From Quatrionicoccus australiensis (GTDB taxonomy: Bacteria; Pseudomonadota; Gammaproteobacteria; Burkholderiales; Rhodocyclaceae), in NCBI RefSeq assembly GCF_020510525.1, contig NZ_CP075188.1, positions 2,976,001 to 3,040,000 of the forward strand: DNA of 64,000 nucleotides, given 5' to 3'. Made by a program: the position numbers and the translations under genes. The notes beneath the pieces are model-generated. The model did not search any database. It saw nothing but the letters and a program-made list of their open reading frames with translations, and had not been told where the DNA came from. Below, in pieces: positions 16,801 through 25,089 of this stretch; position 1 is the stretch's first letter, and every line of letters begins with the position of its first letter.

Positions 16801-19800
16801 CGGTGTCACGGCCGGCATAAGAGGCCGCGGTTTCCCGGGTCGATGCCGCGAAAATCAGACCGCGCTCGTTCGGTTGGAACTCAGTGAAGGTGCCGCCATC
16901 TCGCGTGCCGTGGAAGACCACCAGCGGCTCACCGTTTTCATCAATTACCTTTGACGTTGCACCCTTGAAGGTCAGCGCCTGGTGCAGTATATTGTGAACG
17001 TCTCCTGAAGGAACTGCCCCCGGAGTGCTCTGCCGGTCACTGACCGGAGCGCCGGATTGCTTAGGCTTCAGGAGATTGTCTTTTGTGGAAACGCTGTGCA
17101 GGTAAAAGCGTTGCGTGTTCGGATCCCGATGGACCAACACGGTAACCACGTCATCCACATCATTGATTCGCACTGGCGCCGAGATGTAGATGCTATCCAT
17201 CAAGCCGCGCGTTGCCACATGCACAATCCGGCCATTTTCAATGACGTCAGGCACAGCCTTGAATGCCACAGCTTTGGCAGGGCTGATCCGGTGACCCATA
17301 CTATCGCGCACCGCTCGCTCGTCCATCTGAACCTCGCCAATGACGGGATGGACCGCTTTGAAGCCGTAGTCGCGAAAAATACCAACGGCCCACTCCCGCA
17401 ACGCTGCATAGCCTCGGTGCGGCGCCTCTGATGTCTGAAGATCAGCGAGAGGCGAGCCATTCAAGAAGTCCCTAAGAGCTGCAGTTTCCCAGTCGCCAAA
17501 CCATGCTTTGAATTGGGGAGTCCGAACCTGCTGGTACTGCTCGTCATCCAATTTCGACGGCTTGCCGTTTGGCGCAAGTCGCTCAGAGTTGAACCGACTC
17601 AGGACGTCTGCTGATTTCACTGCTGGCGCCATCAGATCAACACCGAGCTCGAGCGCGCGAGACAGAGCCGACTCACTTTGTGCATCCATGCCGAGAATGC
17701 CCCGGACAATCCGAAGGAACCAATGCCAGGCGCTGGTCAGTCCAGAGCTGCTGCTGTCAGGTGCTGCCATCCGAGACAGAACCTGCTGAAACTTCCGATT
17801 CGTGAACGCCTCGGCCAGGAACTCCTCAGCATTCGTCAGGCCGTAGTGACTGCGTTTGCCCAGTTTGGTCTGCACATGGTGGAACAACGCCTTGAGCTGA
17901 CCGCTGGCCAGGCTCTTCTGGCCGAGCGCATCAAGCGTGGCAGCGTGCACCATCTCGTGCAACAGGTGCCGCTCGGCACTCGCCGGCCTGAACAATGAAG
18001 CAGTGTTGGTCTTCGGGTTGTAGGCCGCGGCGTAGTTGTTGCTGGGACCGGCATGGATAGCCCACCCCTTGGCATCTCCGACCGTTACCTTGGCCGATAC
18101 CCCCTTCGCGATGAGCAGACGGGCCAGTTGGCGATTGAACGGAACTGCGGACGTCTTGACGATAGCCTGCAGGATCTCGTTCGAGGATTTGCCTTCAGCA
18201 GCCAGGCCATAGACCAGTTGGTCGAGACGGCCGATCTGGTCGGACTCTCCTGCCTTGTTGAAGAAATCGTGGCCGTTCGAGGCGTCGAGGCCTTTCTCGG
18301 CCAGTGACTCTGCGGGGGCAGCCCCTTCGTTCTGGTACCGGATCCCATCCAGAACTTTGACGTCGATCGTGCCAAGCGCGCCTTTCACATTGGAAAACTG
18401 CTGGCCGGTCACCTTGCCATCTGGCATAGCCACGAACGCCGCGGCACCACCTGCTTTCGATGCCGCCCTGAACAGACGCATCAGCCTGTCACCACTGCGC
18501 AGCTCACCCATCTCCTGGGGATCGAACGGAACGAAGGCGCTGACCGCATTCTGAGCGGTCAGAAAGACGATACCCGGCTGGTCCTTGGCAATTGTGGAAA
18601 CCAAGCCCTTCGCCGCAGACGGACTCGAGATTGCTGCGCCGGGGTTGGACTCGGTAATTTCCCGCTCAACCATGGGTACCTTGAAGGCTGTCGGCTGATC
18701 GACCGAAACCGTCCCGTTGTCGTACTTGTCGTTCATCCAGGAAATGGTGTCACCAGTACGGGCTAGAGCAGCCAGTCCGTGGTATTCCACGTTCGATCCG
18801 CGCAGAGTGCTCTCAAAGCTCGAGGACAGCATCCTGTCAGCGTTCGATAGGTCGGGCGTTCCGCTCGGGTGGTTGTGGGCCATCCATACATGGGCCGCGC
18901 CTTTGATCCTTGCCAGCTCCATCAGTACCGTTGAGGGATAGACCGAGGCCTGGGTCGGCGCCCCTTTGAACCCACCGATAATGGCAAGCGGCTTACCCGC
19001 CTTGTCGGTAACCAGAACATCGAGGTGCTCCACCGCGAATCGCGACAGGCCAGCGAAAACTTTGGCAGCACCTTCCCAGGAAGCGACCTTCGAGACAGGG
19101 AGGTGCCGCTCGCCTACGGTAACGAGCTGAGTGCTGACGTGATAGATACCGGGAAGGTCGGGGGCTTGGCGGACAGCGAGTACCTTGGTTGCTCGGGACG
19201 AAGCTGCAGAGCGCCCTTGGGCGCCCTTCCCTTTCCGAGGTACAGTTTTTCTGGTGGCTTTGGGTATTTCATTTTCGCCCTCGATTACCGTGTCGCCGGA
19301 AATGGCGTCAGGTTTGACAACACCATCGGCGACCTTGGCGGGTTCAGTCGGCACAGGCTGAGCTGGGATACTGGCCGGCAACTTGGTGTCGCCATTCCGG
19401 ACCCAGTCCTTGAACTGCTCGGCACTCATCTTGGTCACCGTCTGCCGGCGCTTCGGACCAGAGCCATCGGCAAAGTGTACGTCGTAGGCCTTGATGGCGG
19501 CGCCCTTGAGCTTGTAGCCGATCATGGCCTTGTGTTCGTCAAACTTGCCGGTAGCAGGGTCGAACTGGTCCACAACAAACACCGGGCCAGTGTGGTTCTC
19601 CGCGGTCCCGCCCTTCACATAGACGTCGACCTGGTCGCCGTCGGCGCCTTCGGTGCGCTTCACGTAGCCGTAGTGGTCGGACATCGTGACAGACCACGCT
19701 TTACCATCCGGACCAGTACCGCTTCTGGTGCTACCGATAGGGTTTTCGACGGCGATATCCAGCCCGCCGACCTTGATATGGCCCTTGGCGTAATTGCCGG

Positions 19801-21340
19801 CGGCCTTCTGGGCTTCACTCGGCTCAGTGTTGGCTTGATGGGCGGCCTGGTCGATCGACTGAATCGGGCTCTCGCCGGCCAATGCCTTGGCAATCGCCTC
19901 GGGCGGGTGGGCGAAGATTTTTTCCTGGGCGTTCTTGTTGGTGACCAGCCCCTTGGTGCCCAGACGCTTGGCCAGTGCGCGCTGCTCGGCAACCGGCAAG
20001 GCAGCGACCTGTTCGACAAGCGGATCAACCGCTGGCACCGGTGCTTGCAGCGCCTCGGCGGCCTGCTGCTGGCTGGCTGACAACCAGTCGCGCGGAACAA
20101 CGGTGTGCCCGCCCCCGGCTGGATGCTCGACCACCATCAGGTCAGGTCTGCTGGCAGCGATTGTCTGGGCGTGCTCCAGCGGCAAAACATTGGCGCGCTC
20201 GCCCCATGCGGCGAGATTCTCACGCCCGAGGCGGTCGTTTTCATCCTCCTCCGGCACCAAGTCCGCGAACAGATCGGAGGAGGCCTGCGGCGTTACAGGC
20301 ACAGCATCAGCCTCTTCAACAGGTGCCGAAGGAGGCATGCTGGCAGGCTGCTGAGATTGAATGTGCTCAGCCGCGGCAGCGGACAACGGACCGGTGGCAG
20401 GATCGATAGTCGTGGCACCTTGCCCATCTGCGCGGAGAACGCTAACCGGTGCCGGGGCTTGATGTGATAGACCTGCAATCGGACCACCAAACATGCCACC
20501 GCCAAGTGAGCCCATCGCTCCACTGAAAACAGTGTCCTTCACATTTTCCGGAGTCGTCGGATCTTGGAACCCCGCCAGTTGCTCAATCGGATTTTGAACG
20601 AGCTCTTCACCCCCTTCGACCGCGGCACCGTGGAGCATCCCCTTGCCAATGCTTCCGGCCAGGCTTATTGCTGCAAATTTTTCAACCAGTTTGTCGCGGC
20701 CTGTCTTGGTCAGCGCGGACAGCACCCACTCATTGGGACCAAACCTGTTTTCGATGGCCCCAACCGCGCCAGCGCCCAACGCAGCAACCGCTTTGCCGGT
20801 AGTCGAATCAGCCATTTCCGGATTGTCTTGGATCTGCTGTTCTCGAATACCGCCAAAACTCGGCAGGGCGGCAACTACATACGGCCCCGCCCAACTGATG
20901 GCTTGCCCCGCCCCAGCGACCAGAGGGGCAGCTGGACCAGCCAATGGCGCGGCGGCGGTAACCCCTTGGCCAATGAGGCGAGCACCAACCATGCCGGCAT
21001 AAGAGCCGGCCGCATTGCCGGTTGCCTCTTTGAGTGCCGTTCCGGGCATGGCGGCAATGTCATCCAGCGTATGCACCGCCAGCGGATTACTGTCGATAAC
21101 CTCCTGGCCATAGCGTTTGACCGGGTTGTCTTGACCGACACCAGGGACGAAGTCACCGGCAAACTGGCCAGCCCCTTTGACGAGAGCGCCGACTGACTGC
21201 TTGGCGGATGCGACGAAACCTCCATCGCCTTGTGCCGCTTGAAGGATCTTGCTGCCTGACGATGGGACAAGGTCATCGAACACGTCAGCGGATGCGCGTT
21301 GCTGTTGGCCAGCGCCAGCCGGGATCAGGTCTTCGAACAT
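13838..21340 (-). CDS. Giant polyvalent phage-type protein (PLxRFG family), 2500 residues
   Basis: It starts at ATG 21340 right after the stop of the partner gene, with GGAGGTGAAATAA upstream. Segments in order: repeated F-D/E-D-L-I/V-P motifs at the N-terminus; a Gly/Ala-rich hydrophobic region to about residue 300; an inorganic-pyrophosphatase-like polyvalent domain about 515-650 (DHYGYVKRTEGADGDQVDVY); a RadC/JAB-like domain about 725-875 with AHNHPSGTPDLSNADR; HEMVHA near 1128, a zinc-protease-type HExxH; an LPD3-like domain about 1260-1420; an ADP-ribosyltransferase-like domain about 1470-1625 beginning VVFHGTRDGG; PLARFGDF near 1802, the PLxRFG motif; then long helical C-terminal parts. 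Such proteins are known from podophage virions and are thought to be ejected into the cell. Domain functions are family inference. Confidence 0.85.
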   Translation of the reverse strand: MFEDLIPAGAGQQQRASADVFDDLVPSSGSKILQAAQGDGGFVASAKQSVGALVKGAGQFAGDFVPGVGQDNPVKRYGQEVIDSNPLAVHTLDDIAAMPGTALKEATGNAAGSYAGMVGARLIGQGVTAAAPLAGPAAPLVAGAGQAISWAGPYVVAALPSFGGIREQQIQDNPEMADSTTGKAVAALGAGAVGAIENRFGPNEWVLSALTKTGRDKLVEKFAAISLAGSIGKGMLHGAAVEGGEELVQNPIEQLAGFQDPTTPENVKDTVFSGAMGSLGGGMFGGPIAGLSHQAPAPVSVLRADGQGATTIDPATGPLSAAAAEHIQSQQPASMPPSAPVEEADAVPVTPQASSDLFADLVPEEDENDRLGRENLAAWGERANVLPLEHAQTIAASRPDLMVVEHPAGGGHTVVPRDWLSASQQQAAEALQAPVPAVDPLVEQVAALPVAEQRALAKRLGTKGLVTNKNAQEKIFAHPPEAIAKALAGESPIQSIDQAAHQANTEPSEAQKAAGNYAKGHIKVGGLDIAVENPIGSTRSGTGPDGKAWSVTMSDHYGYVKRTEGADGDQVDVYVKGGTAENHTGPVFVVDQFDPATGKFDEHKAMIGYKLKGAAIKAYDVHFADGSGPKRRQTVTKMSAEQFKDWVRNGDTKLPASIPAQPVPTEPAKVADGVVKPDAISGDTVIEGENEIPKATRKTVPRKGKGAQGRSAASSRATKVLAVRQAPDLPGIYHVSTQLVTVGERHLPVSKVASWEGAAKVFAGLSRFAVEHLDVLVTDKAGKPLAIIGGFKGAPTQASVYPSTVLMELARIKGAAHVWMAHNHPSGTPDLSNADRMLSSSFESTLRGSNVEYHGLAALARTGDTISWMNDKYDNGTVSVDQPTAFKVPMVEREITESNPGAAISSPSAAKGLVSTIAKDQPGIVFLTAQNAVSAFVPFDPQEMGELRSGDRLMRLFRAASKAGGAAAFVAMPDGKVTGQQFSNVKGALGTIDVKVLDGIRYQNEGAAPAESLAEKGLDASNGHDFFNKAGESDQIGRLDQLVYGLAAEGKSSNEILQAIVKTSAVPFNRQLARLLIAKGVSAKVTVGDAKGWAIHAGPSNNYAAAYNPKTNTASLFRPASAERHLLHEMVHAATLDALGQKSLASGQLKALFHHVQTKLGKRSHYGLTNAEEFLAEAFTNRKFQQVLSRMAAPDSSSSGLTSAWHWFLRIVRGILGMDAQSESALSRALELGVDLMAPAVKSADVLSRFNSERLAPNGKPSKLDDEQYQQVRTPQFKAWFGDWETAALRDFLNGSPLADLQTSEAPHRGYAALREWAVGIFRDYGFKAVHPVIGEVQMDERAVRDSMGHRISPAKAVAFKAVPDVIENGRIVHVATRGLMDSIYISAPVRINDVDDVVTVLVHRDPNTQRFYLHSVSTKDNLLKPKQSGAPVSDRQSTPGAVPSGDVHNILHQALTFKGATSKVIDENGEPLVVFHGTRDGGTFTEFQPNERGLIFAASTRETAASYAGRDTDVDLNNATKQRGVIPLFLNIRSPLEKDFGGANYNTLASEGMDAQTDILGKQARKAGNDGAILRNLIDDGGDLPDMTDVETPADIFIAFDPKQLKSATQNAGSFDATYPDLRFNVVDDADRLTVKDWLGHQLANQRSWALGALTRDQLADIYGERMPEVAQFDRVVQEMDQARNVIAEQADAIIERWRKLKGPEADQLADLMHQATLAQFDPDLVIAAESPEQAELLANWETLSPEAQQLYRDVRDQYAATLAKLRNGLSKRAERAGTNGQRIAAEIRLQFDKYLAEGPYFPLARFGDFVLIADKGAERIVEAFESSAAREKRARQLRVSGWTTKLTAKKAYSATKDGPAGEFVGDVLKLVDGLEMDAKEKGALMDSLNQLAISSLPDQSYRRHFTHRKGTPGYSQDAMRAFAASMQHVGHHVARVLHGDELTLLLDSLNKQISETTGDVDTTVQQQVANELAKRLDLMMNPTTHPVTAALGQVGFVMSLGGSVASGITNLSQMPLITFPWLGAKFGFDKAAGALTKASKDYFGGRWDKWSGFVLKDNKALTGDEKRALQQLEDAGLVTLTQTSDLASTATTDSASSSRSWAINRAMKIIGWTFSVPEVFNRQVSALAAYRLAVEKGQTHDEAVETALETLRRTHFDYSASNRSRWMAGNFTRVVTMFKQYSQQMTYLLWRNAHQALKGESPEVRREARRMLLGVAAMHFSAAGALGLPLGVFGITPLLGLLSMGMGDGDDPWDWQTEFRNMLADVFGKAGGEAIAHGPLRTLLNVDFASRVGLGDLWVRSPQGEQEGRDLVEAWMLTLLGPVAGYAANIGTAVGAFNEGKTGRGLEAMLPKMLAAPLKATRYETEGVKSWRGDDMGVALDTGDILGTALGFNPTKVAEMNEGRAAIKGRETKLTGRREGIVNQWMAATIAGDQAMQAEAMQMAMRFNLANPGLAIRADSLQHSLQTKLRNQAMIKDGVYLQKRRQDLRAEGRFSNVE

Positions 21341-23218
21341 TTATTTCACCTCCGGCAGGCCTGCAGCGCGCAGACGGGCGTTCACCGCCTTGGGGTCAGC
21401 CCCCCGAGAAATGGCACTCTTTGCCTGTGCTGCGATATCGGCTGGATTTGCCTGGCCTTGTTGCAACATCGGCCGACTCTGGCCGGTGCGCGGGTCGAAC
21501 ACAAAGGGGATTTTCCGGTTACCAAGTAGCGGCTGTTTCGGGTCGATCGGCTCTTCAACATCAATCGCCTGCAGACCCGCCGGCTTCTCTTCGCGCCCGC
21601 TGAGTGCCGCAAACGCTTGCTGCACAGCCTTGCGACGTTCAGGCGTGGTCGCCGGGTCGAGCATCTCGCTCCGCAAGCTGGCCAGTTGTTTGCCTTGCTC
21701 GACCTGTTGCTGACCAAGCTGATTGTGGTTACCCGCGGCCTGTGCCTGTGCATCCCCTGCCCGCGCTGCCTGGAGGATCTGGGCGCCGCGAACTGCTTCA
21801 GCCTTGGTGCTGGGGTCGGTGATCGTCGAGTCAGTCGCATCAGACACCATGCGGCTCGACTGCATGCGCGCGAGCTGGGCGGCCGGGTTGTAGGTGCTGT
21901 TCTTCTGGTCGATCAGTGCGGACGCCGAGTCATCGACAGCCCGCTTGTTCGGATCGGTCAGAGCTTCGGTACCGACGTTCGTCACGTTCAGCTGGCCGTT
22001 CTTGCCGCGCTGGGCGAGGATGCCGTTGCCGCGGTCAAGATAGCCACCCGGCACGATGTCCTTTGTGGTCAGCGGATGCGCCGGCGTGTTGTCGATCGGC
22101 TCGCCAGCGGCCTCCTTAATCGAGTCACCGGGCTGGGCCGGCGCTGCGGCTGGCGGGGCTTGTTTTACCGTGGGGCTTGTCGTCTCGCCAGTTGCATCGA
22201 GTTCGGAGCGGTTCGCAGCGAGGCGAGCTTCTGTGTTCGGTGTGATCTGAAGTACCTTGTTGGCTACGGCACCGTAGCCTTGGGCCAGCATTGCGAGGGG
22301 ACTGGCCGGAGTCGGAGTCGCTTGGTACCGAACACCGTCGATCACTTGCCCGGCGGCCTGCTTGATCGCATCACCAGGCTGTTCAGGAGCCATACCAGTC
22401 GCTGCGGCAGCCTTCCCGCCCTTGATCGTCGGGCCGACCGGCTTGCCGGTGCCGGACTCGAGGAGCGCATCGACCGTCTCGAAGCCCAACGCCTTCGCGA
22501 TACGCAGCAGCAGGTCGTCCTGTGCCTTGGACAGGATTCGCTCGTCCGTCGAGACCGCGATCGGCTCGCCGGTCTCACGGACCTGGGCGGGGATCGTGTC
22601 GGAGGTCGGCGTACCAGGGCCCTTGATCTTGCCGCCGGGAGACTTGTCACCGCCTGCGCGCAGGTGGTGGCGGTGCGCCAGACCGGATCTGCGAATTTGC
22701 TCAGACACACCAGGCTTTCCGGAAACAGCACCGCGAATCATGCTACCCGGCTCGGGCTTACCACCGTCCGCGAAGGCTTGAACAGGCGTGCTGATCGCGG
22801 CCTGGTAGATGCCCTGCTTGCGACGGGATGCTCCTGCCCCTTGGTCGAGAAGATCATCCTGGCGCCAGCGTGCAGACCGCTCCGCATTGAGCTGGTCAGT
22901 CTCACTCAGGATCGGAGTCATGGGCGAGACCCTTTGAGTCGGTCCGGGTGCCGACATGGCGGCCTGGTAGATGCCCTGCTTCCGGCCCGACGCGCCCTGT
23001 GCTTGATCGATCAGGTCGTCCTGGCGCCAGCGCGCGGTCCGCTCTGCGTTAATGCCAGCGGTGTCTGACTGCAGAACACCAGCTTGGCCGGTATTCTCCT
23101 GTGCTTTGGTCCGCGCAGCGTAGTCGGCGAGCATGCCGGCCTCACCGGCAGTCGGTGTGTAGGTGTTCTGGCCGGGGATCGTCCTCGGCGTTTTTGAGTC
23201 AATAAGATCTTCAGGCAT
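21341..23218 (-). CDS. Repeat-bearing phage-type protein, partner of the giant protein, 625 residues
   Basis: It starts at 23218 after GTGAGGTAGCACC and its stop abuts the start of the 2500-residue gene. The product is low in aromatic residues and rich in Ala, Gln, Gly and Asp, so largely disordered or helical. Two copies of a roughly 38-residue unit (NAERTARWRQDDLIDQ, then RKQGIYQAA) lie at about residues 58-95 and 110-150. A second motif, PGDAIKQAAG / PGDSIKEAAG, occurs twice further on. AFADGGKPEPGSMI resembles the FADGG motifs common in phage structural proteins. Coupling to the giant protein suggests the two work in the same particle or process. Confidence 0.6.
   Translation of the reverse strand: MPEDLIDSKTPRTIPGQNTYTPTAGEAGMLADYAARTKAQENTGQAGVLQSDTAGINAERTARWRQDDLIDQAQGASGRKQGIYQAAMSAPGPTQRVSPMTPILSETDQLNAERSARWRQDDLLDQGAGASRRKQGIYQAAISTPVQAFADGGKPEPGSMIRGAVSGKPGVSEQIRRSGLAHRHHLRAGGDKSPGGKIKGPGTPTSDTIPAQVRETGEPIAVSTDERILSKAQDDLLLRIAKALGFETVDALLESGTGKPVGPTIKGGKAAAATGMAPEQPGDAIKQAAGQVIDGVRYQATPTPASPLAMLAQGYGAVANKVLQITPNTEARLAANRSELDATGETTSPTVKQAPPAAAPAQPGDSIKEAAGEPIDNTPAHPLTTKDIVPGGYLDRGNGILAQRGKNGQLNVTNVGTEALTDPNKRAVDDSASALIDQKNSTYNPAAQLARMQSSRMVSDATDSTITDPSTKAEAVRGAQILQAARAGDAQAQAAGNHNQLGQQQVEQGKQLASLRSEMLDPATTPERRKAVQQAFAALSGREEKPAGLQAIDVEEPIDPKQPLLGNRKIPFVFDPRTGQSRPMLQQGQANPADIAAQAKSAISRGADPKAVNARLRAAGLPEVK
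22797..23043 (-). repeat. Two diverged copies of an about 86-bp coding repeat
   Basis: The segments about 22797-22883 and 22959-23043 share a first block GCGGCCTGGTAGATGCCCTG and a later CCTGGCGCCAGCG block, with differences in between. They encode the two RWRQDD...RKQGIYQAA units of the 625-residue protein. Confidence 0.75.
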
Positions 23219-23306
23219 GGTGCTACCTCACAGTACAAAGATTCGCTGCCGTGGTGGAAATGGGCAAGCTGGTGATTTCGTTCATGGTGCTACCTCACAG
23301 TACAAA
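23216..23306 (-). repeat. 24-bp direct repeat carrying a ribosome binding site, 67 bp apart
   Basis: The 24-base segments 23216-23239 and 23283-23306 are identical (both begin CATGGTGCTACCTCACAGTA on the plus strand). Read on the minus strand each contains GTGAGGTAGCACC followed by ATG, so each is a complete translation start. The left copy starts the 625-residue gene; the right copy starts a 20-residue frame. Confidence 0.85.
23223..23285 (-). CDS. Possible 20-residue leader peptide
   Basis: From ATG 23285, behind the duplicated ribosome binding site, a frame encodes MNEITSLPISTTAANLCTVR and stops at TAG inside the second repeat copy, 5 bases before the start of the 625-residue gene. It may be a small coupling peptide or a by-product of the duplication. 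There is no family evidence. Confidence 0.4.
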   Translation of the reverse strand: MNEITSLPISTTAANLCTVR

Positions 23307-23774
23307 AAGTGCTTCATCGATGATTCGTTGCGCATCGGGTGGCAAAAGGTTCTTCTCCGGAACCCATTGCCAGGGGAGATTTGCCCAATAGCGATGTGAT
23401 TTTTCAAGTTCTGACACGGCATATCCGGCATCACGCAAAACCTTGATCTCCGCGGCGCGGATCTCATAGAAATCAGAGTGGAAACCTTGCTTAACTTCAT
23501 GAACCAGCAAGTTGTGAAGGTTCTCGCCCACCTCAGGAGTTCCTCGGTACTCGGCTGGGACAAAAGGCATTGCCGCTTTATTTCTCTTACGTTCGATCTT
23601 GCCCAGCATGTGCGCGATCTTCTCAAGTGGCGGCAGTGCAGCGACACGCGCGGTCTCTTCTACGATCCCCCGGACCAGTTCGCCAAAGTCGACCGCCGGT
23701 CGCTCGGCCTGTGCCGGGGCCGGTGGTGGCATGCGCGACAGCAACTTGTCGAGGCGAACTGACAACGCGCTCAT
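23295..23774 (-). CDS. Hypothetical protein, 159 residues
   Basis: I do not recognise this family. The product starts at ATG 23774, overlapping the upstream stop by 4 bases (ATGA). It begins with a helical segment (MSALSVRLDKLLSRMPPP), then a Pro/Ala stretch, then a longer helical region with PPLEKIAHMLGKIERKRNKA and a C-terminal part containing SHRYWANLPWQWVPEKNLLP. There is no signal peptide or membrane segment. It belongs to the operon that leads to the giant polyvalent protein. Its stop TGA lies inside the right copy of the 24-bp repeat. Confidence 0.6.
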   Translation of the reverse strand: MSALSVRLDKLLSRMPPPAPAQAERPAVDFGELVRGIVEETARVAALPPLEKIAHMLGKIERKRNKAAMPFVPAEYRGTPEVGENLHNLLVHEVKQGFHSDFYEIRAAEIKVLRDAGYAVSELEKSHRYWANLPWQWVPEKNLLPPDAQRIIDEALFVL

Positions 23775-24175
23775 TTCATCCGATCCTCGAGTTCGTCCAT
23801 GCGCTTGGCCAGATCCTCGACCTCTGTCACGCGAGCCAGCCCGCTGAGGACGCCCATCAAGTCGGCGGCGACACTGCTCGGAATCTCGCCAGCCAGGGTG
23901 GCGGCAGTGATCTCCTCAGCACGCTCGACCAAGCTGGTCGCCGTTGCCTGGATCGACTGGGCCTGTGACTCCGGCCGCAGAGGCGGGAGAGCCCGGCTAA
24001 GCAGCAGTGATGCCGCCGAAACATCACCAGCCTTGGCCTGGCGGACCAGCGCCTTAATTATGTCCTCGACATGATCCTCGATAGCGGCACGGTACTTCTG
24101 CGCTTTGGTCGGAATGCCTTTTGGGCGACCGGCCGGGTTGCCAGATTGACCAGGTTGAAAACGAACGGAGGTCAT
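23771..24175 (-). CDS. DUF5681-like small phage-type protein, 134 residues
   Basis: The start at 24175 overlaps the upstream stop by 4 bases. The N-terminus RFQPGQSGNPAGRPKGIPTK is the conserved opening of DUF5681-type proteins, a short basic motif found in many phage and mobile-element genes. The rest is helical, with AGDVSAASLLLSRALPPLRP and an acidic C-terminus EDLAKRMDELEDRMK that could form a coiled coil. DUF5681 proteins sit near packaging or replication genes in phages, but their role is unknown, so a DNA-related function is only an inference. Confidence 0.65.
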   Translation of the reverse strand: MTSVRFQPGQSGNPAGRPKGIPTKAQKYRAAIEDHVEDIIKALVRQAKAGDVSAASLLLSRALPPLRPESQAQSIQATATSLVERAEEITAATLAGEIPSSVAADLMGVLSGLARVTEVEDLAKRMDELEDRMK

Positions 24176-24873
24176 CTGATATCACCCTGATGTAAACAGG
24201 ACTTAGCTTGCTCTAGCCGGAGGTCGTCGAGCGTGCCGCGGTAATTTTCCCGGGCAGAATCGACTGCCTGCGCGGCATACCCACAATCAGCGATCAGGAC
24301 CGCCAACCGCTTCTGGCTTTCAGCGATCTGCTCGCGCAGTGCAACCGCTTGGGCCGCCCGTGACGTGAGCCGCTCCTCTGCCTCGGCGAGTCGCTGTTTC
24401 GCGTCCACGACGTCCTGGTGGTCGAGAAGCTGCTCATCCTCAATAGCCAGGTAGGCAGCACGAACACCAGGCTCCAACTCGACGATATCTTCTTCAGTCA
24501 TGGCGAGCTTGTCCTTGAAAATCGCGTTGGTCATGCGGCCAGGAACAAAGCGCGCGAATCGCTGATCGACCGGGTAGAACGGCGGCTCCAACCAGGCCGG
24601 CAACCTGGCGCGGACTGGCGTATCTGGGGGCAGGCTCACCCTGTATTCGAAGCGGCGCCTGGTCCTTGACCGCCCTGCCCGGAACTCGACGGTCCGCTGC
24701 TCGATCCGCCCCGTCGCTGCCAGACGCTGCGCGAATTTCGCGGCCTGTTTCTCCGGAATTCCACGGCACTGCGCAGCTTCCACAGCAGTGACCCAGAGGC
24801 TTGGCAGTTCTTCCAACAGCGCGACAATCTTGGCGCTGGCTGCTGCAATAGCGATCTCCCGGGCGGATGCCAT
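24172..24873 (-). CDS. Hypothetical protein with coiled-coil C-terminus, 233 residues
   Basis: I do not recognise this family. The product starts at ATG 24873, 5 bases after the stop of the upstream HTH gene. The N-terminal third (LWVTAVEAAQCRGIPEKQAA, then RIEQRTVEFRAGRSRTRRRF) has the feel of a winged-helix fold with a basic strand pair. Residues about 150-215 are strongly helical and charged (DAKQRLAEAEERLTSRAAQA), consistent with a coiled coil. The position as second gene of the long operon and overlap with the DUF5681-like gene suggest a structural or DNA-binding role. Confidence 0.6.
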   Translation of the reverse strand: MASAREIAIAAASAKIVALLEELPSLWVTAVEAAQCRGIPEKQAAKFAQRLAATGRIEQRTVEFRAGRSRTRRRFEYRVSLPPDTPVRARLPAWLEPPFYPVDQRFARFVPGRMTNAIFKDKLAMTEEDIVELEPGVRAAYLAIEDEQLLDHQDVVDAKQRLAEAEERLTSRAAQAVALREQIAESQKRLAVLIADCGYAAQAVDSARENYRGTLDDLRLEQAKSCLHQGDIR

Positions 24874-24878
24874 GAGGG

Positions 24879-25076
24879 CTATCGCTTCCCATCGATGAAC
24901 GCCTCCAGATGATCCCTGCGGATTCGAAGCGAGCTGCCAATACGGCTGACAATGTCAGGAAATCCGTGACTGCCCCGCTTCAACCAACACCGCATCGTGT
25001 TTGGATTCAGCGCACCAGGGAATGCATCGGCGGCCTGCTTGAAGTTCAAGTAGTCGAGACGCGGCTCGGGGGTCAT
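24879..25076 (-). CDS. HTH (excisionase/AlpA-like) protein, first gene of the long operon
   Basis: A 65-residue protein starting at ATG 25076 with GAGGAGTACC upstream. LNFKQAADAFPGALNPNTMR followed by SRIGSSLRIRRDHLEAFIDG has the shape of a MerR/excisionase-type helix-turn-helix with a wing, as in AlpA and many mobile-element regulators. A perfect inverted repeat lies 14 bases upstream of its start, between it and the divergent IHF-like gene, so it may regulate the operon it heads. Confidence 0.65.
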   Translation of the reverse strand: MTPEPRLDYLNFKQAADAFPGALNPNTMRCWLKRGSHGFPDIVSRIGSSLRIRRDHLEAFIDGKR

Positions 25077-25089
25077 GTTGGTACTCCTC

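Noticed and set aside
19025-20080. Plus-strand open frames opposite the giant protein gene
   Set aside because: They lack ribosome sites and family motifs, while the minus strand carries recognisable domains throughout.
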